This document shows, piece after piece, positions 42,756-51,386 of a stretch of 64,000 nucleotides of DNA. Source of the stretch: Massilia timonae CCUG 45783 (GTDB lineage: Bacteria; Pseudomonadota; Gammaproteobacteria; Burkholderiales; Burkholderiaceae_D); assembly GCF_000315425.1 (NCBI RefSeq), contig NZ_JH992922.1, positions 1,137,922 through 1,201,921 on the forward strand, given 5' to 3'. The notes below the pieces were generated by a model. The model made no database searches and had not been told where the DNA came from. It saw nothing but the letters and a program-made list of their open reading frames with translations. Every line of letters begins with the position of its first letter. Position 1 is the stretch's first letter. Position numbers and translations under genes: made by a program.

Positions 42756-45700
42756 ATGAACACGCTTCTCCCTGTCCGCATCTGCGTCGCGCTGGTGTTC
42801 CTGCTCGCCTGCATGTCGGGCTTCCAGCACGCCGGCGCCGCCACCCTGTTCGCCGTGGTCACCGAGCGCGCCGCGCCGGGCGCGATCGAAGCCGCCCACC
42901 GCCACCTGGCCAGCCGTCCGCGAGACCGCATCCTGCTGCGCACCCCGGCGCAGCTGATGGCGGCCGGCGAGCGCGAGGTGGCGCAGTGGATCGCCGGCGC
43001 CGACAGCATCCTGGCGGTGTCGCTGTTCGGCGACCCGGCGCGGCGCATGAAGGATGCACTGGCGCGCCACGCCAGGCCAGGCACCGCCGTGCTGGCGCTG
43101 AACGGCGAGGCGACCCTGAACCTCATGACGCGCTCGCGCCACGGCAGCCTGGCCGGCTTCCCGCCCGAGCTGCTGCGCCAGCTGGCCAGCGAAGCGCCGC
43201 CGCAGGCCGCGCTGCGGGCGGCCGACGCCAATCCCGCCGCCCGCCACTGGCTGGCCGCGCGCCGCGTGTGGCAGGCGGGCGGCGTCGACAACACCACGGA
43301 GCTGATGCGGCACCTGCTCGCGCCGGGCACGCCCCTGGCCGATCCGCAGCCGGAACCGACCCTGCGCCTGCGCGCCGGACAGCGCGAGCTGCAGGACGGC
43401 GCCGCCTGGGGCAATGCGTCGAAACTCGGCCTGCAGGACCGCCCGACCGTGGTCGTGCTCGACCTGGCGAACATGGATGGCGTGGTGCCCGCGGCGCTGT
43501 GCCGGCGCATCGAGGAACTGGGCCAGCCCTGCGTGCAGCTGCTCACGCGCTGGGGCGGCGCCTCGCGCGAGGCGCTCGAGCGCCTGCCGCAGCTGGTCGC
43601 GCCGGCCAAGCCTGCCACGCTGGTGGTGCTGCAGGACTTCGTGGTCGGCGCCGCCGAGGGCCGGGAGGCGGTGGCGGAGGCTTTCAAGCGTCTGGACATC
43701 CCGGTGTTCAAGGCGATCCGCCTGTCGGACCGCACCGCGATGCAGTGGCAGCTATCGCCCGACGGCCTGCCGCCCGATTCGGTCCAGTACCGCGTGGCCT
43801 TGCCCGAACTGCAGGGCATCGGCCAGCCGATGGTGGTGGCGGCCCTGGGCCAGGCCCGGCGCGACCCCCAGACCGGCATCGAGAACCGCCCGCCCGTGGT
43901 GCTGCCGGCTGAAGTCGACCGCCTGTCGGGCCGCGTGGCGCGCTGGCTGGCGCTGCGCGCCAAAGCGAACGCCGACAAGAAGATCGCGATGGTCTACTAC
44001 AACCATCCGCCGGGCCGCCAGAACATCGGCGCCGATAACCTCAACGTGCCGGACTCGCTGTTCGGGATGCTGCATGCCCTCAAGGCGGCCGGCTACACGG
44101 TCGGCGAACTGCCGGCCTCGCCCGAGGCGCTGCTCGACATGATCATGGCGCACGGCGTCAACCTGCCGGAAGACCGCGCCGCCCTGCGCGAGATGGCCGG
44201 CGCCGTCAACGGCGTCACGGCGCAGGATTACGCGCGCTGGTTCGCGACCCTGTCGCCGCGGGTGCGGGGCGAGATGCAGGACGGCCTGCTGGGCCGCCTG
44301 CATGCCGACGTGCTGGCGGCCGAGAAGGCCGGCGAGCGCGCGCTGGGCCGCAAGCAGGCCGAGACCGTGATCGAGGAGCTGCTGCACCTGGTCGAGGGCG
44401 TCGACCATCCGCAGCGCGAGCAGGCCACGCGCGACCTGCATGCGCTGGAAGAAGGCTACTTTGCCTGCCTCGATGAAGCCAGGCCACGGCCCTGCAAGGC
44501 GCTGGCGCCCCTCTACCGACGCCTGATCGGCTACGGCATCGAAGGCATGCGCGGCTGGGGCCCGGCGCCGGGCAAAGTGATGGTGGATGGCGGCAAGATG
44601 CTGGTGCCGGGACTGGTATTCGGCAACGTCTTCATCGGCCCGCAGCCGCCGCGCGGCTGGGAAGTGGACGAGGAACTGCTGCACGCGAACACCAGCATCA
44701 CGCCGCCGCATCAGTTCCTGGGCTTCTACCACTGGATCCGCGACCGCTTCAGGGCCGACGCCGTGGTGCACGTGGGGCGCCACTCGACCTATGAATTCAT
44801 GCCGGGCAAGGCCGTCGGCCTGTCGAGCGACGACTATCCGAGCCTGATCGCGAGCGACCTGCCGGGCATCTACCCGTATATCGTCGACGGCGTCGGCGAA
44901 GGCACGCAGGCCAAGCGCCGCGGCCTGGCCATCATCGTCGACCACCTGACGCCGCCGCTGGCCACCACGCCGCTGTACGACGAACTGCTGTCGCTGCGCC
45001 AGATCGTCGAGAGTTTTGAAGCCGCATCGTCCGAATCGCTCAAGACCCAGGCCGCGCAGCTGATGCGCGAGCGGGTCGTGGCCCTGAACCTGCGCGCCGA
45101 ACTGGAAGCGTCGATGTCCGACGTGCTGGAGGTGCGCGGCATCGGTTTCGACGCGGCCGACGACGACCTGCTGGCGCACGAGATCGGCCACTATCTGACC
45201 AAGCTGCAGGAGAAATTCATGCCCCATGGCCTGCACGTGTTCGGCCGGCCGTGGAGCAGTGAGTCGCTCGAGCTGATGCTCGATTCGATGAAGAAGAGCG
45301 GCATCGACGATCCCGACGTCGCCCATCAACTGCGCGACTCGCCGCGGCGCGAGATGGCGGCATTGCTGGCCGGCCTGGATGGCCGCTACATCGAGCCGGG
45401 CAAGGGCAACGATCCGCTGCGCTCGCCCGAGGCGCTGCCGACGGGCCGCAACTTCCACGCCGTCGACGGCGACATCCTGCCGACCCGCCTGGGTTATGGC
45501 CTGGGCCGGCAGATGGCAGGCAAGGCGCTTGACCGCGACAAAGTGGGCGAGGGCAGCGAAGGCATCATCCTGTGGGCGTCCGACGCCGTGCGCGACGAAG
45601 GGGTGATGGTCGGCTTCGCGCTGGCGATGATGGGCGCCGAGCCGGTGTGGAATGCGCGCGGCATCGTCACCGACGTGAAGCTCACGCCCGGCGCCGTCCG

Positions 45701-47111
45701 GCGCGATGCGGTGGTCACCACCTCCGGCCTGTTCCGCGACCTGTACCCGAATCTGATCCGCCTGATCGACCGCGCCGGCCGGCTGGCGCTGGCGGCGTCG
45801 GCGCAGACGCTGGTCGAACAGGACCCGTCCTTGCGCGACGCCCTGCAGGCGGCGCTGGCGCCGATCGAAGGCGCCGTGTGGGGCCGCGAAGCGGCAAGCG
45901 GCAACCGTGTGGCGCGCGAGTGGCTGACGCGCCAGCGGGCGCTGCTGGCCGATGGCATGGCGGCGAGCGAAGCAGGACGGGCCGCGGCGCTGCGCGTGTT
46001 CGGCGACGCCCCGGGCGCCTACGGCGCCGGCGTGAACCGCCTGACCGAGCGCTCGGGCGCCTGGCGCGAGCGCGAGGAGATCGGCCGCGCCTACCGTAAC
46101 CGCATGGGCCACGCCTATGGCCTCGATGCCGAAGGCGCCTCCAGCCACCGCGCCTTCGACGTGGCGCTGGACGGCATCCATCGCACCTATCATGGCCGCG
46201 CCAGCAACCTGTATGGCCTGCTCGACAACAACGACGCCTTCGACTACCTGGGCGGCCTGTCGCTGGCGGTCGAGACGCGCACCGGGCGCGTGCCGGATGC
46301 GCTGATTCTGCAGCACTCGCGGCCCGGCCAGGCCGACGTCGAGCCGCTCGCCAGCGCCCTGCTGGGCGAGCTGCGCGGGCGTTTCCTGAACCCGGCCTGG
46401 CTGCGGCCATTGATGGACAACGGCTATTCCGGCGCGCGCACCATGGGCCAGGAGTTCATCGAAAACCTGTGGGGCTGGCAGGTGACGCGGCCCGACCTGG
46501 TCAAGAACTGGGCCTGGGACGAAGTGAAGGCCGTCTACTTCGACGACCGGCACAAGCTCGGCCTGCCCGAATTCCTGGGACAGCGGCACAACGCGCACGT
46601 GAAGGCGCACATGCTGGCGGTGTTCATGGTGGCGGCCGAGAAGGGCTACTGGAAGACCGATCCCGAGGCCATCCGCCGCCTGGGCGGAGAGCTGGCGCGC
46701 CTGGTGGCGGCCAATGGCTTGCCGGGCAGCGGCCATACGGCGCCGGATCATCCGATGTGGGGCTGGCTGGCGCCGCAACTGGATGGCGCGGATGCGCAAA
46801 AGCTCGGCGTGACGCTTGCCAAGGCGCGTGGCGAGCTGCTGCCGGCAGTGGCGACGTCCGTCCCCTCCGTCGCCGTCCCGGCGCAGCAAGCTATCGCACC
46901 TGACGCCGGCGAGACGGCAGAACCGGCAGCGCCCGCGCCGGAACCCGAACCGATGCGCGTCTATGAACTGAAACAGCAACCAGAACCCGCGCAGCCCGCC
47001 GCGCTGCGCATCGTGCAGGTGCTGGCCATCCTGGCCGCCTGCCTCGCCCTGTTCTCGCTCGGCCTGTGGCGCGGCCGGCACATCCCTCAACCTCTCAGGA
47101 GTCATCCATGA
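42756..47111 (+). CDS. cobN: CobN-like cobaltochelatase, exported and membrane-anchored
   Basis: A 1451-residue member of the CobN/ChlH/HmuS chelatase superfamily, large ATP-using subunits that insert or remove metals in tetrapyrroles. Unlike the cytoplasmic CobN it begins with an export signal (VALVFLLACMSGFQHAGA; LLAC could be a lipobox) and ends with a Pro/Ala/Glu-rich linker and a transmembrane helix (VQVLAILAACLALFSLGLW, about 1416-1434), which points to a periplasm-facing enzyme. Core motifs include HVGRHSTYEFMPGKAVGLS (His672, Glu680) and GEGTQAKRRGLAIIVDHLTPPL. No CobS/CobT or ChlI/ChlD-type motor is nearby. It overlaps the next gene by 4 bp and is governed by the B12 riboswitch. Metal insertion, removal or tetrapyrrole breakdown are all possible. 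Confidence 0.9.
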   Translation: MNTLLPVRICVALVFLLACMSGFQHAGAATLFAVVTERAAPGAIEAAHRHLASRPRDRILLRTPAQLMAAGEREVAQWIAGADSILAVSLFGDPARRMKDALARHARPGTAVLALNGEATLNLMTRSRHGSLAGFPPELLRQLASEAPPQAALRAADANPAARHWLAARRVWQAGGVDNTTELMRHLLAPGTPLADPQPEPTLRLRAGQRELQDGAAWGNASKLGLQDRPTVVVLDLANMDGVVPAALCRRIEELGQPCVQLLTRWGGASREALERLPQLVAPAKPATLVVLQDFVVGAAEGREAVAEAFKRLDIPVFKAIRLSDRTAMQWQLSPDGLPPDSVQYRVALPELQGIGQPMVVAALGQARRDPQTGIENRPPVVLPAEVDRLSGRVARWLALRAKANADKKIAMVYYNHPPGRQNIGADNLNVPDSLFGMLHALKAAGYTVGELPASPEALLDMIMAHGVNLPEDRAALREMAGAVNGVTAQDYARWFATLSPRVRGEMQDGLLGRLHADVLAAEKAGERALGRKQAETVIEELLHLVEGVDHPQREQATRDLHALEEGYFACLDEARPRPCKALAPLYRRLIGYGIEGMRGWGPAPGKVMVDGGKMLVPGLVFGNVFIGPQPPRGWEVDEELLHANTSITPPHQFLGFYHWIRDRFRADAVVHVGRHSTYEFMPGKAVGLSSDDYPSLIASDLPGIYPYIVDGVGEGTQAKRRGLAIIVDHLTPPLATTPLYDELLSLRQIVESFEAASSESLKTQAAQLMRERVVALNLRAELEASMSDVLEVRGIGFDAADDDLLAHEIGHYLTKLQEKFMPHGLHVFGRPWSSESLELMLDSMKKSGIDDPDVAHQLRDSPRREMAALLAGLDGRYIEPGKGNDPLRSPEALPTGRNFHAVDGDILPTRLGYGLGRQMAGKALDRDKVGEGSEGIILWASDAVRDEGVMVGFALAMMGAEPVWNARGIVTDVKLTPGAVRRDAVVTTSGLFRDLYPNLIRLIDRAGRLALAASAQTLVEQDPSLRDALQAALAPIEGAVWGREAASGNRVAREWLTRQRALLADGMAASEAGRAAALRVFGDAPGAYGAGVNRLTERSGAWREREEIGRAYRNRMGHAYGLDAEGASSHRAFDVALDGIHRTYHGRASNLYGLLDNNDAFDYLGGLSLAVETRTGRVPDALILQHSRPGQADVEPLASALLGELRGRFLNPAWLRPLMDNGYSGARTMGQEFIENLWGWQVTRPDLVKNWAWDEVKAVYFDDRHKLGLPEFLGQRHNAHVKAHMLAVFMVAAEKGYWKTDPEAIRRLGGELARLVAANGLPGSGHTAPDHPMWGWLAPQLDGADAQKLGVTLAKARGELLPAVATSVPSVAVPAQQAIAPDAGETAEPAAPAPEPEPMRVYELKQQPEPAQPAALRIVQVLAILAACLALFSLGLWRGRHIPQPLRSHP

Positions 47112-47551
47112 TCGAAACCCTTTCCTATGCCTGGCTGCACGACGCCGTCAGCTGGCTGCTCGCGCCATCCCTGGTGGCGCTGCTGGCCGGCTGCGCGATC
47201 GCGCTGGTCGAATCCGGCATCGCCGTCGGCGAACGCTTCCACGGCCTGGCCAGGCTGCGCGCCAGCGGCGACGTCGAGGCGGTGCAGCGCATTGCCCGCC
47301 ACCGTCTGGAACGCGCCGACCTGCTGGCGCGCATCCCGCCGATGCTGGGCCTGATGGCCACCATCATCCCGCTCGGACCGGGCCTGGCGGCGCTGGGCGA
47401 AGGCGACCCCGCCAAGCTGGCCAGCGCCGTGACCGTCGCTTTCGACGCCACCGTGCTGGGCCTGGTGGCCGGCATCGGCGGCCTGGTGATCGGCAAGCTG
47501 CGCCGCCGCTGGTATGAAGAGACGCTGGACGCGATGGAGCCGCAGCCATGA
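47108..47551 (+). CDS. Small MotA/TolQ/ExbB-like proton channel protein
   Basis: A 147-residue inner-membrane protein with a first hydrophobic helix (LLAPSLVALLAGCAIALVE, 16-34), a short cytoplasmic loop (LARLRASGDVEAVQRIARHRLERADL), and two closing helices (PPMLGLMATIIPLGPGLAAL and AVTVAFDATVLGLVAGIGGLVIG) that match the MotA/TolQ/ExbB conserved core. It is shorter than ExbB (about 220-240). It is coupled by 4-bp overlaps to both the CobN-like gene and the DUF2149 gene, suggesting a complex that couples proton flow to the envelope chelatase or to the receptor. Confidence 0.87.
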   Translation: MIETLSYAWLHDAVSWLLAPSLVALLAGCAIALVESGIAVGERFHGLARLRASGDVEAVQRIARHRLERADLLARIPPMLGLMATIIPLGPGLAALGEGDPAKLASAVTVAFDATVLGLVAGIGGLVIGKLRRRWYEETLDAMEPQP

Positions 47552-47865
47552 GTGGGCGCGGCAGACTGCGGCTGTACCGCCACCTCGACGCGCGCTTCGA
47601 CCAGAGCGACGAAGATCCGCGCGCCAGCCTCGTCAACCTGGTCGACGTGATGCTGGTGTTCGCCTGCGGCCTGATCGCCGCCATCGCCGGCGCGCAAGGG
47701 GCCCTGAAAACCCCGCAGCCGGTGGAGAAGGGCCGCCAGATCGAGCGTCCCGCCAGCGGCGTGACCCAGGACGGCAGCGGCTACGACCGCGTCGGCGAAG
47801 TCTATCGCGATCCCGCGACCGGCCAGCTGGTGCTGATCGAACCCGTGCAAACCAGGAACAAATAA
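47548..47865 (+). CDS. DUF2149 family protein (possible ExbD/MotB-like partner)
   Basis: A 105-residue protein with one transmembrane helix (VNLVDVMLVFACGLIAAIAG, about 28-48) that carries an aspartate in LVDVMLVF, the place where ExbD, TolR and MotB have their proton-carrying aspartate. A short periplasmic tail ends in EVYRDPATGQLVLIEP. DUF2149 proteins are known beside CobN and ExbB-like genes. It overlaps the upstream gene by 4 bp and the receptor start by 1 bp. The ExbD-like role is inferred. Confidence 0.82.
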   Translation: MSGRGRLRLYRHLDARFDQSDEDPRASLVNLVDVMLVFACGLIAAIAGAQGALKTPQPVEKGRQIERPASGVTQDGSGYDRVGEVYRDPATGQLVLIEPVQTRNK

Positions 47866-49949
47866 TGAACACCGTTTTCCCACCCCGCCCGCTCGCCGCG
47901 GTCGTCGCCCTGCTGTGCGCCGCCGGCGCCTTCGCACAAGACCTTCCCACCGTGACCATTCGCGGCGCGGCCGGTGAAGAAGGCCTGGCACTCGACCGCC
48001 AGAACACCACCGGCAGCCGCCTGGACATCAGTGCGCTCGACCTGCCCGCCAGCGCCGAGAGCCTTAGCGCCGCCACCATCGCCGCGCGTGGCGACCTGCT
48101 GGTCAAGGATGCGGTGACCCGCAGCACCGGCGTGACCGACAGCAGCTCGCCCGGCAGCGGCATCAGCTATTCGGCGCGCGGCTTCAACGGCAACAACGCG
48201 ATCGCGATGCTGGAAAATGGCCAGCGCCTGCTGGTCGGTTCCAGCACTGCGGCCTATCCGGCCGATCCCTGGGGCTACGAGACGATCGAGGTACTGCGCG
48301 GGCCCGGTTCGGTCGTCCAGGGCAGCGGCGCCACCGGCGCCGTCATCAACGCCGTGCGCAAGGCGCCGCGGCGCGCATCCTCGCTCGAGATCCTGGGCGG
48401 CATCGGCGGCGGCGAGTCTCTACGCGCCGGCATCGGCGCCACCGGTGCGCTGGGCGAGCAGGGCGCCTTCCGCATCGACGCCTATGCCGGCCGCAGCGAC
48501 GGCTTCATCGACCGCGGCGAATCCCGCCACGGCAAGATCCTGACCAGCATGACGACGACCCTGGCGCCCGGCGTGACCCTGTACGCCCAGCTCGATCATG
48601 CCGAACAAGAGCCGATCCGCTACTTCGGCACGCCACTGGTGAACGGCGGCCTGGCCGAACGGCTGCGCGACCAGAACTACAATGCCGGCGACGCCGTGCT
48701 GCGTTTCGTCGACGACAAGGCCGTCGCGCGCCTGCACTGGCAACCGGCGCCGAACCTGGAGATCAGCAACGAACTGGCTTACTTCACGTCGCGTCGCGAC
48801 TGGCGCAATATCGAGTCGTACGCCTACGACGCCATGCGCGACGTGGTGGAGCGCAGCGACTACATCGGCATCCGCCACGACCAGGAGCAGACCGCGAACC
48901 GCCTGGAGGCGCGCTGGAAGACCGGCGCCAACCAGGTCGTGGCCGGCTGGGAAGCGTCGACCATCAACTTCCGGCACATCAATAACTCGCCCTATGGCGG
49001 CGCATCGACGGTGGCGCCGACCGGCTTCGACCCGGGCAGCTTCTGGGACACGCCGGACCCGTTCCGCCCGAACTTCGCGACCGACACCACCACCCATGCC
49101 TTCTACCTGGAGGACGCGTATCGTGTGAATGAACGCCTGCTCCTGACGGCGGGCGCACGCCATGACCGCTACCAGATCGGCCGCCGCAACCTGCTGGCCG
49201 ACAGCGGCCATTTTGGCACGACCCTGCGCGCCAATTCGGTCCGGGTCGGCGCGAGCTGGAAGCTGGCGCCGGACACCTCGCTCTACGGCCAGGTCAGCAC
49301 CGGCAGCGATCCGGTGACGAGCCTCTTGTCGATGACCCTGGCCAACAGCAGGTTCAAGCTGACCGATGCGCGCCAGGTCGAGGGGGGCGTCAAGCAGATG
49401 CTGGCCGGCGGCCTGGCCGAGTGGACGGCGGCGCTGTACCGGATCAGGAAGGACGACATCATCACGCGCGACCCTGACAATCCGGCGCTATCGAGGCAGG
49501 GCGGCTCGCAGACCTCGCGGGGCGCGGAAGTGAGCGCCAGCGTAAGCCTGGCCCCCGGATGGCGCATGGATGCCAACCTGGCCTATACGGATGCCGAGTT
49601 CGACGAACTGCTGGAGGCGGGCAACGTCTCGCGCGCCGGCAATCGCCCGGCCGACGTGCCGAAGGTTTCTTCGAACCTGTGGCTAACGCACCGCGCCGGC
49701 GACTGGCGCACGAGCGCCGGCCTGCGCTACGTGGGCGAACGCTTCATCAGCAATGCCAACACCCAGGCCTTGCCGGCCTACACCACGCTGGACGCCTCGC
49801 TCGGCTGGGCGCTGAGCCGCAACGTGCAGCTGCAGCTCAACGTACGCAACCTGACCGACAAGCTGTATGCGATCACCTCGTACGGCTCTTCGCAATACCT
49901 GCTGGGCGACGAGCGTCATGCCGAGCTGACCGTCCACTGGCGTTACTAG
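47865..49949 (+). CDS. TonB-dependent receptor of the riboswitch operon
   Basis: A 694-residue outer-membrane receptor. It has a signal peptide (1-24, ending AGAFA), a TonB-box-like LPTVTIRG, then a plug with ISYSARGFNGNNAIAMLENGQ and YETIEVLRGPGSVVQGSGATGAVINAV, followed by a beta barrel ending in the aromatic strand HAELTVHWRY. Plug and barrel resemble siderophore/haem-type receptors more than BtuB. Because it lies inside the B12-riboswitch operon, the ligand could be a corrinoid, a haem-like tetrapyrrole or a cobalt chelate. Its start overlaps the DUF2149 stop, and its stop abuts the PepSY gene. Confidence 0.93.
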   Translation: MNTVFPPRPLAAVVALLCAAGAFAQDLPTVTIRGAAGEEGLALDRQNTTGSRLDISALDLPASAESLSAATIAARGDLLVKDAVTRSTGVTDSSSPGSGISYSARGFNGNNAIAMLENGQRLLVGSSTAAYPADPWGYETIEVLRGPGSVVQGSGATGAVINAVRKAPRRASSLEILGGIGGGESLRAGIGATGALGEQGAFRIDAYAGRSDGFIDRGESRHGKILTSMTTTLAPGVTLYAQLDHAEQEPIRYFGTPLVNGGLAERLRDQNYNAGDAVLRFVDDKAVARLHWQPAPNLEISNELAYFTSRRDWRNIESYAYDAMRDVVERSDYIGIRHDQEQTANRLEARWKTGANQVVAGWEASTINFRHINNSPYGGASTVAPTGFDPGSFWDTPDPFRPNFATDTTTHAFYLEDAYRVNERLLLTAGARHDRYQIGRRNLLADSGHFGTTLRANSVRVGASWKLAPDTSLYGQVSTGSDPVTSLLSMTLANSRFKLTDARQVEGGVKQMLAGGLAEWTAALYRIRKDDIITRDPDNPALSRQGGSQTSRGAEVSASVSLAPGWRMDANLAYTDAEFDELLEAGNVSRAGNRPADVPKVSSNLWLTHRAGDWRTSAGLRYVGERFISNANTQALPAYTTLDASLGWALSRNVQLQLNVRNLTDKLYAITSYGSSQYLLGDERHAELTVHWRY

Positions 49950-51386
49950 GTGAGTTCCTGGAAGCGCCAGCTCTACTGGTGGCACCGCTGGCTGGGCATC
50001 GCGATCGGCCTGCTGGTGCTGCTGTGGTTCGGTTCCGGCATCGTCATGATGTACGTGCCGTATCCCGAGCTGACGGAACAGGAGCGCATGGGCTGGCTGG
50101 CGCCGCTCGATCCCGACCGGGTGCAGGTCACGGCCGCTGAAGCATGGACCGGGATCGGCGCCCCCGCGCCGGATGCGGTGCGCCTGAACACCGTGGCGGG
50201 CCGCCCCGCGTGGCACTTCCAGCACGAAGGCAGCTGGCATTCGGCATGGGCCGACAGCGGGGCGCCGCTGGAAGTAAACTACCTGATCGTCTCGAGCAGC
50301 GCGCGCAGCGCGGCGCCTGATGCGCGTTCGCTGGCGGTCGACAAGATCGAACTGGACCAATGGACTTTCGGCGCCGTGCGCGCGCACCGGCCCCTGTACC
50401 GCGTTGCCGCCGACGATGGCGCCGGCAGCATCCTGTACGTGTCCGGCCGCACCGGGGAGCTGGTGCGCGACACGACCCGCAGCGAGCGCGCCTGGAACTG
50501 GGCCGGCTCCGTCATCCACTGGCTCTACGTGACGCCGCTGCGCCAGCACAATGAAGCCTGGCGCCAGGCCGTGATGTGGACGTCCGGCGTGGCCCTGGTG
50601 CTGGCCGTGACCGGCATGGCGATCAGCCTCCTGCGCCTGCGGCTACGCACGGGGCGGCGCTATGCCGGCGGCAGGATGTCGCCGTATACGGGCTGGAAAG
50701 CCTGGCACCACTGGCTGGGCCTGGGCGTCGGTGTGCTGGTCATCACCTGGCTGTTCAGCGGCTGGCTGTCGGTCGGGCCGTTCGGCTTTCCGGCCGGCGG
50801 CGGCGTCACCGCGCAAGACCGGCAGGCGTTCGCCGGCGGTGCACTCGACAGCGACGACCTGGCGCTGGATGCGGCCGCGCTGCTGCGCGCGCATCCCGGC
50901 GCCTTGGAGCTGGAATGGCGCCGCGTGGGCGGCAAGCTGTATCTGAACGCGCTCGGCCGCGAACGACGCAAGCTGGTCGACGCGCGCAACAGCACCGCCG
51001 TGCCTGGCGTGCCGCAGGACGTGCTGCTGCATGCCGCGCAGGCAATCCGCCCCGGCGCGCCATTGCAGGCGGAACTCCTCACCGGACCGGACGATTATTA
51101 CTACAGCCATCACCGCGCAGTGGCCTTTCCGGTCTTGCGCGCGCGCTTCGACCTGCCTGACGCGCCGGTGTTCTACATCGACCCGGCCCAGGGCCGCCTG
51201 GCCGGCTACGTCGACCGCGACAAGCGCTGGGACCGCTGGCTATTCAACGGCCTGCACCAGCTCGACTTCGCCTTCCTGCGCACCAGGCCGGTGTGGGACG
51301 TGGTCGTGATCGTCCTGTGCGTGCTGGGCTTTGCCCTGACCTTCAGCGGCCTGGTGCTGGGCTGGCGGCGCTTGACGAAAGGATGA
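49950..51386 (+). CDS. PepSY-associated TM domain protein
   Basis: A 478-residue inner-membrane protein starting with GTG directly after the receptor stop codon. It has the PepSY_TM pattern: WWHRWLGIAIGLLVLLWFGSGIVMM (first helix), conserved histidines in WHRW, VIHWLY and WKAWHHWLGLG, further helices near 190-215, 240-260 and 445-468, and periplasmic PepSY-like loops between (VFYIDPAQGRLAGYVDRDKRWDRWLFNGLHQLDF). Proteins of this type often accompany TonB-dependent siderophore receptors and include haem-binding reductases such as FoxB-like proteins, so reduction or release of the imported metal complex is a reasonable guess. Confidence 0.92.
   Translation: MSSWKRQLYWWHRWLGIAIGLLVLLWFGSGIVMMYVPYPELTEQERMGWLAPLDPDRVQVTAAEAWTGIGAPAPDAVRLNTVAGRPAWHFQHEGSWHSAWADSGAPLEVNYLIVSSSARSAAPDARSLAVDKIELDQWTFGAVRAHRPLYRVAADDGAGSILYVSGRTGELVRDTTRSERAWNWAGSVIHWLYVTPLRQHNEAWRQAVMWTSGVALVLAVTGMAISLLRLRLRTGRRYAGGRMSPYTGWKAWHHWLGLGVGVLVITWLFSGWLSVGPFGFPAGGGVTAQDRQAFAGGALDSDDLALDAAALLRAHPGALELEWRRVGGKLYLNALGRERRKLVDARNSTAVPGVPQDVLLHAAQAIRPGAPLQAELLTGPDDYYYSHHRAVAFPVLRARFDLPDAPVFYIDPAQGRLAGYVDRDKRWDRWLFNGLHQLDFAFLRTRPVWDVVVIVLCVLGFALTFSGLVLGWRRLTKG

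Noticed and set aside
42419-43912. A 497-codon plus-strand frame covering the riboswitch and the start of the CobN-like gene
   Set aside because: It is out of frame with the CobN-like protein, covers structured RNA and has the composition of a shifted frame.
43752-47105. An 1117-codon open frame opposite the CobN-like gene
   Set aside because: It lies wholly antisense to a gene with clear family motifs; its length reflects the scarcity of stops at high GC.
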